Program-made: the position numbers and the translations under genes
Notes under the pieces: generated by a model
The model's database searches: none
What the model saw: the letters and a program-made list of their open reading frames with translations, nothing else
What the model was told of the DNA's origin: nothing
From: Blasia pusilla
Lineage: Eukaryota; Marchantiophyta; Marchantiopsida; Blasiales
Direction of reading: 5' to 3'
Assembly (NCBI GenBank): GCA_050084515.1
Contig: CM114271.1
Span: forward strand, 40,548,001 to 40,612,000
Length of the DNA: 64,000 bases
Part shown: one piece after another, positions 55,045 to 64,000 of the stretch
Layout of the letters: each line of letters starts with the position of its first letter
Position numbering within the stretch: the first letter of the stretch is position 1

Positions 55045-55079
55045 TATCCGAATACCCTTCTTTGAGATGCGTCACACAA

Positions 55080-56012
55080 TGGGCGTGGTGTCCAAGGGTG
55101 TGATTGTAGCATCCCCTACTACCTCGGGTTTATTTGAATCATCACGCTCTAGTGCAAACGTCTCATGCCACACCATCTGCAAGTGCTCATCGGCCAAGTG
55201 TCGGAGCTCCTTGATGACTAGAGCCTCACAACAACACCTCTCCTCCACACACTAATGCAACTACCATAACACTCCTCTCCGTAGAAGTGTTAGGCACGAG
55301 TGCTACCACGGGTATGTTCCCTACATGGACACGCCCCTCAATCAAATCATCACGCCAAGTGATGCTATAGAACGTTGCTAACATCGCCATCTCTCCTGGC
55401 CGTCGCTCAATCACTCCATCCTTGAATCAAACAGGTAACGAGCTAAGTCACCCATCACCTAACTGCCATCCTAGTCTATAGGACGTTGTCTCCTCTATAT
55501 AATCGAGGGAAAAACTCATCGAGTACAACACTGCTCCTCCAACCATTACCTCATTGGATTCGGTATCGGTTACTATGGTCTTGGCTCGCACCACAGACTC
55601 ATGTAATGAATGTTTAGGTCCAATCCTTACCACGACCTCATGTCCACTGATGAATTTTTTGTACTCGCTCCACCCAAGGATGTCTATATCTTGAATGGAA
55701 AACGCTCCACATCGGCCCTCATTAGGCCCAATCATGTAAATATCGCTTTCCCCAACATCATGGGTTGCGCTCCTGAATCCAAAAAGAGGCGTTCCAGACA
55801 AAATACTCTAACTTCTAGACTCACCAAATGCAATATCTCTCCTTGGTTATCCACCAAAACAACACTTGGCAAAACCAGGGCATGCTCTGTCACAGGTCTA
55901 GTGGGCATCTCTGCTATCTTAGCAATCACAACTTGCCAAGAATCTAGGGTGGAAGAAAAGGCTCCAAATGTCGCGACCCTCATAACCAAAGGAGCATCAA
56001 GCGGAACACACA
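55080..56012 (-). pseudogene. protease region of copy D
   Basis: Frame 55732..56013 contains LFLDSGAQPMMLGKA, the best preserved protease active site of the family (Asp-Ser-Gly). Frame 55448..55801 continues with EVVVRIGPKHSLHESVVRAK, IVTDTESNEVMVGGAVLYSM and SLDYIEETTSYRLGWQLGDG. Frame 55226..55414 carries the part before the methyltransferase. Small shifts and stops separate them. Confidence 0.78.
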
Positions 56013-56440
56013 AACTCTAGCGGGTTTACGCTAGGATGGTTTTCTCTTTGGAGTTTAGAAAACACCAATGCGAGATGCAAGCAAGGCAAGCGTTTCAAGT
56101 GTTTCATGCGTTTACGATTGCGACTAAGGAACTCTCACTTAAGAGAATTTGAGTCTCGAAAGGAGACGTGGCAAAGGGGTGAGAATCGGACCTTAGATGC
56201 GGCTAGCGTTTGGAGTTTTTTATTGTAATTTTGACCATAATTTTTAGTCCAAAGATGCGTTTGGGACAAATAAGGTAATTTTGGAAAGCTTATGCGGAGC
56301 CGTTTTCAACGCACCAAAGATGTTTGCAAATGCTTAAGCAGAAGCCGAGATATGGACTAAGGTTTGGGTGGTTGTTGGCGATGAGAGTGTGTCCTACTGA
56401 ACGTAGGCTTCTGCAACAATAAGATTGACGTTCAAGGGGA
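56013..56440. other. insertion splitting the protease region of copy D
   Basis: The element's frame breaks after VVAKEVVELPL (56432..56626) and resumes at STLDSWQVVIAKIAEM (below 56012); copy B has these parts adjacent. The ~430 bp between them are unrelated to the family and unrecognised. Confidence 0.5.
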
Positions 56441-56639
56441 GTATGCACACGACATCAAGGGAAGTTCCACCACCTCTTTTGCAACCACCTTTGAACGTGA
56501 GGTAGTAACACCAACTCCACGATCATATAACGTAGCAGTTAACCGAAAAACCTCGGAGGGCATATCTCCCAACATTATAAGATAGGAAGCGAAAAACCAT
56601 GGGGCATTGTACATTGTAGTAGCCAACCCTAATGTGGAA

Positions 56640-56942
56640 AACTGCTAAATAAGCATAACTGGTGGAAAACGGCTTTCACACACACACACCACCATGGAGA
56701 ACAAAATTTGCAATGAGAGAAATGAGTGCAGGTTGGTCCTCTTCTCAATTATATAGGGTATGTACTAGCAACCCTAACCCTATCCTTAACCATAGTCTCG
56801 AGTTAGTCTAATTGTGATTAACTAACCCTAGTTAAGATAATCGTGCTTAACTGACTAACCAAGATTAAGCTTCCCTACTTCGTGTGAGTGCCAAATGTAG
56901 CAGTTCAGGTGTCTCATAAGCTTGATTATAACTCAATCTTCA
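56640..56942 (-). mobile_element. putative copia LTR
   Basis: On the minus strand the copia remnant ends in a polypurine tract (CTTGAGGGGGAGTAT), then TGAAGATTGAGTTATAATC begins what should be the 3' LTR; it holds a TATATAA about 190 bp in. The far end was not located. Confidence 0.55.
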
Positions 56943-58075
56943 ATACTCCCCCTCAAGCTCATATCGATATCTCTAACATCTAAATCCTTTCTAAACATTT
57001 CAAACTTATCTCTAGACAATACCTTTGTAAAGATGTCAGCAATTTGCTGATCTGTACCTATATACACAAGATCAATTTCTCCTGCAAGCACTTTCTCTCT
57101 GATAAAATGATAGTGCACCTCGACATGCTTTGTACAAGCATGAAACACAGGGTTATTAGCAAGCTTGATGCTACTAATATTGTCTGCATATATTACACTA
57201 AGTTCTAGGTTACTAACACCAATTTCAATAAATAATCGATGAAGCCTCACCGCCTCACATGTTGCATTGGTAGCTCTTCAGTACTCAGCTTTTGTTGAAG
57301 ATAAAGCAACTGTAGGTTGCTTTTTTGAAGCCCAACTTATAGCTGCGCTTCCCAAAGTAAATGAATAACCAGATGTGGAGTGTCGATCAGACACGCTTCT
57401 TGCCCAATCAACATCTATGAATCCCTGTAATTGAAAACTTGGAAAATGTTCAAATTGAAGCGCGAATTGAATAGAGAATTTGACACCTCATAATCCTCCT
57501 CACATCATCAAGATGAGGTTTTCGAGGTGCTTGTATAAATTGGCTCTCTAGGCCAACAGCATAGCTCAAATCTGGTCTGGTTATAGTTAGATAGATCAAA
57601 CTTCCAACCATGCGCCTATACATATTAGAATTTGCAAGCAGCTCTTCTTCATCCACTCTTAGCTTTATGTTTTGGTCCAACGGTGTAGAGATTGGCTTAC
57701 AAGCCGTCATACCATATTTTGAAAGCATATGAAGAGCATATTTTTGTTGTAGTAACCATATGCTCTCTCCAACCTTGATAAACTCAATACCAAGGAAGTA
57801 CTTGAGTTTTCCCAAGTTCTTCATATTAAATTCTGCTTGTAACTTAAGCTTAATTTGTTGTATCATTTCTTCAGTACTCCCAGTAATCAAGAGATCGTCA
57901 ACATACAACACAATGAGAACTATATGATCTTGTCCTTTGAAGACATATAACGAGGAGTCAAAATTACATACCCTAAAACCCAACTCTTGTAGGACGTATG
58001 TAATATTGCCATACCAAACTCTTGGAGCTTATTTGAGCCCGTATAGAGCTTTCTTCAACCTACATATGCGAAATG
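56933..58075 (-). pseudogene. Ty1/copia reverse transcriptase and RNase H remnant
   Basis: Minus strand: LKKALYGLK then TAA (CAA expected) and APRVWYGN; LYVDDLLITG (RT active site, YVDD); LGKLKYFLGIEF; MVGSLIYLTITRPDLSYAVG; DVDWARSVSDRHSTSGYSF (RNase H); SWASKKQPTVALSSTKAEY, a stop, then CEAVRLHRL, IYADNISSIKLANNP, KHVEVHYHFIREKV, QIADIFTK. A few codons are missing where 57450..57983 ends. It is truncated upstream of RT. Confidence 0.92.
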
Positions 58076-58149
58076 GAAACTTGGAATGCTCTAGTAGAAT
58101 TACTTAATGATAGGGTATGACATTTATGTGTTCTAGTGATGGTCAAGAA

Positions 58150-60200
58150 TATGGATGCTCATACGAACATTCAAAGAAGGACTAACATTGATTGGTCATT
58201 CTACTTACTAATATATACCCTTAAGTCTTGGCCTACGCTCTTGGTATAGACATAGAGCCTGTGCGGTGCCTTGGACTCGAGGGCTTTGATGAAGTTAGGT
58301 TAAAACTTGTATATTGTATGGTGCTTAACCATTACATCTCCGCTACTGCGATTTCTCTTAGTTCCATGCAATTTCCAATCATCTACCGGTCTCAAGCTAT
58401 GAAATACATAGATTCTAATCCACCTACTTGAAGGACTTACTCGTATAAAAAAATGCATCTCTATCTTGTATATACCCAATTGTACTATAATATAATAGAC
58501 TTTTTATTCTTGAGGAAATAACCATTGTGCAATATTGGACTAATCATGAGTTGTTTAAGACATGCTCAAACCAACACATGAATAAATTAGTTGCCTTTAC
58601 TCAGTGGGAAATTTTGTATGCCATTCTACTAGACTTGTTAGATTTATAGATTTATGCCTACTTCATCAATGGAACGAAATTCTTTTATATTGTTTTATTA
58701 CATAATACCCCATTTAGATCTGACTGCTTGGTGCTATCCTCTAACTCATGCGAGTGGACATACTTTCATAAATACCTCTACCACGGCATTACCAAAGATA
58801 TTAGTGACATTAACACTCTTATTATTCCACATGCAATACATAACTTATGAAGTAAAGTATGTATATCAAAGATTATGGCTAAAATAATAGAGATACTAAC
58901 ACCACAATTAGATCTAAATCTAGGTGATATTCTTGTTGCTTCTGTCGTATCACCTACTCATCATACAAATATAGATAATACATTCTATGATTTTTTTAGG
59001 ATTAAATGCATGAAAATTTGCTCTACACCAAAAACTTAAAGATATATCGTCTAGATTAGTTATTTTGAAGGGTGTACAAGATAGTGGAAAAACATTCTTC
59101 GTGAATTTCCTTTTGTAATTATGGGAAATCGGAGAATGTTTCAATCTTACTAACTACTACTACATGTATTGTTATAACACATTTAATCCCAATCCAACAA
59201 CTGTTCATTCTACTTTTTGCATTCCCATTAGAGGAGAAATACCTCAATTACACGTAGCTCCAAATAGTTTACAAGATTACGTACATCATCCATATCCATA
59301 ATTATATTATATGAATTTTCTATGCTAACTCCATGCATATTGATGATTATGGTAATGAGAATTAATGAGTGTACATCATGCTCTAGCCAAAATCCATTCA
59401 ATAGTAAATTAGTAACTCTATGATTTGTGCCAATTACCTCTAGTTTGCAATCATAAATCATATCAATTTTTTCAACTTTGCCACTTATCATCAACGCCAT
59501 TTTTTACCAATGCTACAACTTATGAATTGGCCATATCCATGAGAAACTTTGCTAATCCCCACCTCTTTATTTTCTTGAATTCTCAAAGAACAACACCACC
59601 ATTAGGCTCATTAAAGGACATGTTCTTAGCAAGTGCTTTTTCAATGAAGACAATGAAGTTGATTGTATTAACGTTAATATCAATGTTTTTTGTTCACACA
59701 GATCAAATATTCAACACTTTAATAATATATATATCTACAATAGTAATTTGGAGAAGCGTTTATGGTAAAAAATAGTTCTCAAACAGATGCTCAAACAACA
59801 CACGAGGTCATATTTTAGATAGAAGATGATTTTCATTAGTTGCCTTATGCTGTAGTGGTATGTAAGATTATGTTAAATGGATCTCATGGACTTGTAGATG
59901 CATTTGAGTGCATCAATGATATTATAACATCAACTTTAGTCATAATATGTTCATAAGCTCAATTAAGTAATGTTAGTAGAACAAATTTGGCTATTCTTAG
60001 ACATAAATCTCAGTAGACGTACTACAAAAAGCATTCCCACTTTCACTTGGGTATGCAATAATAACTCACAAAAGTCATGGTTCAACTAAACATGAAAGAT
60101 TTCTATTGGTAATCAATTTTGCATTTGCACATGATATGACTTATATTATGTTATGAACAATTAGTATAGCGCTAGCCCAACTTATGATACAAGGTATTTT
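58150..60200 (+). pseudogene. Helitron replicase/helicase remnant H4
   Basis: 58228..58431 reads CLGLEGFDEVRLKLVYCMVL and MQFPIIYRSQAMKYIDSNPP, sister to H2. Later a Walker A box appears as LVILKGVQDSGKTFFVNFLL (P-loop 59071..59094; normally GVAGSGKT), then NPTTVHSTFCIPI (TLHSLLxIP), and at about 60034-60087 FPLSLGYAI-THKSHGST (helicase motif VI, AITIHKSQG). Stops are frequent throughout. Order and strand fit one decayed plus-strand Helitron. Confidence 0.75.
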
Positions 60201-63200
60201 AGAGTCTACTAATTTATAACATATGGACATAACACTTCCCAATATGTTTTGGATATGGTCATTTAACTTTATGATCTATGCAAAATGATTTTTAATGATA
60301 ATTCCACTAGGTTTAGGGGTAACAAATTTGGTGCAAGTTCAAGCCAAGGTATTTCATACACGTAGCAAGTACAAGAAAATCTTCTAATATATTGCCTTTC
60401 TACAAATATGACACAAATCCAACTACAACTCAATAAGACAACAAAACGCTTTTCTCCAATCAAGTAACTATTATATCTTACATCAGCGCTTCCTGTCTCG
60501 TATGAAAGTATCATCTTAGTCCAACATTTCAGGAGAAGGTTTTTCCAATATGATCTTCATTGACATCCAAAGCCTACCAGCAGTCTAGATATATTCAACT
60601 CATCCATAACCAAATGAGATTTTGCGATTATCTTGGACTATCACGAATTACGTGCATTATGGGAGTATAGAGTTATTACTAAGCATATCCAAACAATTAT
60701 TGCTCAAGGTAAGGATTGGAATGACAAATTTAGAGTCTTCAACAAAGATTTTTTCACAACAGGTATGTCTACTATCTTTCATATAATACCCGATTGCCTT
60801 ATAGTAGTATACAGGTTCTCCCTTTGTTGAATTATATTCTAGTAAGTATGACTTCTCAAAATTTGTATTGAAAATAAAGTTATGTATTGTTCTGGGTCTT
60901 AAAAAAAGAAGCACTCACTCTCAAGGGTACTAACTTCAAAGAAACTAGCCTAACTAGAAACTAGATGAATAGGCTCTTCACTCTTGTATCGAGCCGGATA
61001 AGATTTGATCAATTGTGAGTTACGCGACGTGAGTTACATCTACCGCTGCAAATGATAATTGATTTGATTCCAATAAATACACCCCATATGATAACTCTAG
61101 TGAAGTTACCAAACTATAATAACTATTTACCAAAATTTATATCGCTAAAATCAGATTTAGCAATGCCTCATGCACCACCCGTTCCACCAAAGTTTATAAC
61201 ACCTAACCGTGCTACTCCAATTGCTATAATAAACCTTGATCTATATACATGTAACGACAAGGATTTGATTAATTCATATGAAAAATGGAAATGTATATAA
61301 TTTTGTACTATAGGTATATTTTATGATGATTTGCATATTTTACTAAATTTGTTACTCTTAACAACATATTCTCGTGCACACACCTATTACACATCATATT
61401 TATGATCATATGCCTATTGTGTTTGTATATTGAAGTGTGCCTATACTAAATTTTAGATATTTCACAACTTCTATTGTATTAGAGCCATTAGCTCCAATGC
61501 ACTTTTACACTTCTATTAGAATCTTCATTGAATAGTTTTCAATATGTCATCAATGGAGTTTTGGAATTCAAGGATAATCTAAATATTATATTATATATCA
61601 AAACCTGCATCAAATGTGTTTTATGTACCATCCTATTATTTTAATCCATATTCATAATTTTAAGCAAAATCTCTTACCATTGAACTACTTTGCATTATAT
61701 CTCTCTAGTGAATGAAATGTGGAGACACAATTTCAATGTATGTAATCTAAGTTACCATTATTTTTTTTGGAATGCATACATATATTTGGAGGATTGCTAT
61801 AGAATTCTACTATCAAGTCTCAAAAATATTGTTTCAAATTTTCTCCTAAGTGCAAATAATTACGTCTGGATTGTCTCAACGTATCAAGAAAAGGAGACAC
61901 TCAAGGTATCCACCATATGCATATTTTACTCCTCAATCAATTGCACCAATTCAATGGATTATAGCTCTAGTATTAAGTGCACATATGAATAAAAACTGTG
62001 TTGTTATTCTAGTTGATGTTTATCAAGGAGTTATATCCCAAGTAGCAACTCTCATGATCAAATTGAAATCCTCAATGGGATCATTGATATGCCTTTCTCA
62101 CTCAATGAACATAATTATATATACATGGAGCACATTTCTTATCTACATGATAGATTGAAAAATGTACATTCTTTGTCGAAAATTTTCCAGAGCACATATA
62201 TAATTTAATTGCATCTAATCCAAAATAAAAATCTAGGCAAGAGTTTTTAAGTCATTGCTTCATTTTTGAAAGTTTTGCTTAGGTTTTAGATAAACTTAGT
62301 GACTAACATTTCCCATACTAGCATTTCGAGCTAGTAAAGTTTTGGGTCATTTTGGAGTGTTTTGTTTATATTAGTAAGGACTCGTAAGGGATTATACGAT
62401 GCACAGATCCTTGTTTAATGTCATATTTCAATGTGATATCCAATTAACATAATATAACCCCCAATTAGCGTAACCAAAAGTAATTTTGAGGGATATCTAA
62501 TGTCACATATCAAACAAAGGAACAACTAAAAAAATTGCATCCTCCAATTAGTATATATATTAGCACTCAACCCTATAGTTTAGGAGTATCTTATAACTTT
62601 GGGTTGTTCTATATTTTTTCAATATTTTTCATTTGAAAACGTATTTTCCTACATTTTAATGTTCTTGAGATGACCGAAATTCCATAAGCATCTATTTTGA
62701 CTATAATGCATATATGATTGTAAACTTCCACCAAATACTTCTTTCCAATTTGTACTTTTTTGGTCATATAACAATTAAGGTATATATTTTCATAATTCAC
62801 TATTATTTTTCTTATATTTTATCTACACATATATAGACAAATGATAAATCTATTGTTATGTTTAAACATCGAACTATTTTTTTTCAATAATATAGACATT
62901 GATCCTAGCAGCTTTCCGCTTAATTAAATGGAACTTCTATCATTCAACATTGCACTTGTGATAAACTTCTCAACAAACTAATTTTCTGAAATTTTCTCAT
63001 GTCTAATTTAGATTTTTCTAAACTCCGTGTTTTTTTTGGACAAACGAGTCAGTACATTGTAATTGCTACTACACTCATCCGCTTAGCCACTTCTACTTTT
63101 TGTTTCCATCTCATGGATTTAAATTTTCTTCAACATTAAATCAATTACACACCTAATCATTTTAATGGATACTTCAACTCATATAACTCCACGCCTAACA

Positions 63201-64000
63201 ATTCAATACCAAAATTTTGCTCATTTCCAAATTAAGCTACATCCAAGTAATAATGGTATCCGCTAGATCCACTACAATGAATATATCACATGCAATTCAC
63301 CTCGACACCTTCAAAGTTTACTTCATGTGCATCTCGATCTTCTACATTGTATTATGTACACTCAAATTTTTGCAACCGACATCTAAACTATCACTCACAC
63401 CACTCATGTACTTTACATTACCTCAACCCATGTTAACTAAATCATTGCTTGTGGAGCCTAAGCTTAGTAATATTCAACCTCGCAAAATATCAACTCCATA
63501 ATTGCAATTCTTTATTTAGTATAGTATCATGGTCGCATTCTTGTTTTATTAATTAGAGACAAGTGAAAGTGAAGCCTCAATAAACAACCGATGATGGAAA
63601 ACCCATCGAGTGTACAAAAATGGGGATTCAAAGAGTCGAGTACATGAAGGCCACAACCGGTCCGGAAAAAGAAAAGCGGGCACCCTCTACCGGCTAAACT
63701 CACCAATGACAGAGACAATATCAACAACATCTAGAGAGCTATGACTACCGCTAAGTGGGCGTCTAGCGCCGGCGTCTTCGATAGCTTCAACCCGTCGCAA
63801 AGCCCATTAGCCTCAACACGTTCCAAAATTATGGAGACATGTTGTCTACAATAAAGAATTGTAGTAGCAAAGGACAACCCATTTCTCGATTGGCGATGAT
63901 GAACATAATGTGTACGAAACAAGGCAAACCTCCCTCCATAACCCCATATATCTTAATGGTAGGGGGAAGAATCGATATCCATCACTATAGAGGCGGGTTT
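60201..64000. other. AT-rich sequence, no identifiable gene
   Basis: No motif I can name. A small plus frame at 60633..60830 (ALWEYRVITKHIQTIIAQ, KDWNDKFRVF) might be an OB-fold/RPA-like piece of Helitron H4, but this is weak. The last 450 bp are less AT-rich and may be the edge of another element. Confidence 0.3.

Larger units (their letters stand above)
53440..56640 (-). mobile_element. Ty3/gypsy element with methyltransferase motif and PHD remnant, copy D
   Basis: Minus-strand order from 56640 downward: protease region, methyltransferase motif I, CT tract and LTR-end block, then integrase C-terminal half, PHD remnant, polypurine tract (CCCCC at ~53563) and LTR start (53445..53566). RT and RNase H are gone. 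It is the most diverged copy, so it is useful for telling inherited from new mutations. Confidence 0.78.

Overview
This is a repeat-rich nuclear segment that looks like a land plant or close streptophyte relative. The evidence is three intron-containing genes whose products match plant-type families, telo-box motifs (TAGGGTTT) upstream of both ribosomal-protein genes, Helitron 3' ends of the plant type (CGTGC-loop-GCACG hairpin then CTAG), and a Ty1/copia fragment with a plant-like polypurine tract. I cannot name the species.

Host genes, all on the minus strand: a 3'-truncated Mpv17/PMP22-family gene (13..1307, cut by the window edge); two complete three-exon genes for ribosomal protein eL15 (4423..5376 and 13593..14547) inside a ~1.58-kb duplicated segment; and a complete ten-exon TMEM120/TMPIT-like membrane-protein gene (43923..48217). 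Exons were joined by hand on GT/AG sites, reading phase and family similarity.

Most of the rest is decayed transposons. Helitron replicase/helicase remnants lie at 6.26-10.25 kb (minus), 14.8-17.9 kb (minus), 24.4-25.0 kb (minus) and 58.2-60.2 kb (plus), with isolated Helitron 3' ends near 20.5 and 52.1 kb. A copia RT/RNase H remnant sits at 56.9-58.1 kb (minus).

The most interesting system is a Ty3/gypsy family present as four damaged copies: A (22.0-24.3 kb, plus), B (25.26-31.93 kb, plus), C (31.94-39.88 kb, minus) and D (53.4-56.6 kb, minus). Pieced together by comparison, its order is gag with two zinc knuckles - aspartic protease - a cytosine-C5 DNA methyltransferase domain (motifs DLFGGI, PCQG, ENV, RPRxWW) - reverse transcriptase - RNase H - integrase - a C-terminal PHD finger. 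The element thus carried a DNA-methylation 'writer' and a predicted histone-tail 'reader' in one pol frame. No copy here is intact: B keeps a 972-codon open pol frame, but its RT motif-A Asp and its integrase Glu are replaced, and its methyltransferase part has in-frame TAG/TGA codons, several at Gln/Arg positions preserved in sister copies.

Other structure: a 45-bp perfect palindrome at the 5' truncation point of copy B, a foldback at a junction in copy A, LTR-end blocks fused to coding sequence in copies A, C and D, an 80-bp-armed hairpin at 40.9 kb, a 37-bp-armed palindrome at 41.2 kb, a cluster of TGACT motifs at 8.3-9.2 kb, a decayed ~175-bp repeat array at 3.1-4.0 kb, and five long GA/CT tracts. 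Stretches 5.6-6.26, 10.25-11.8, 12.5-13.2, 20.7-22.0, 41.3-43.9, 49.4-51.9 and 60.2-64.0 kb hold nothing I can identify with confidence.
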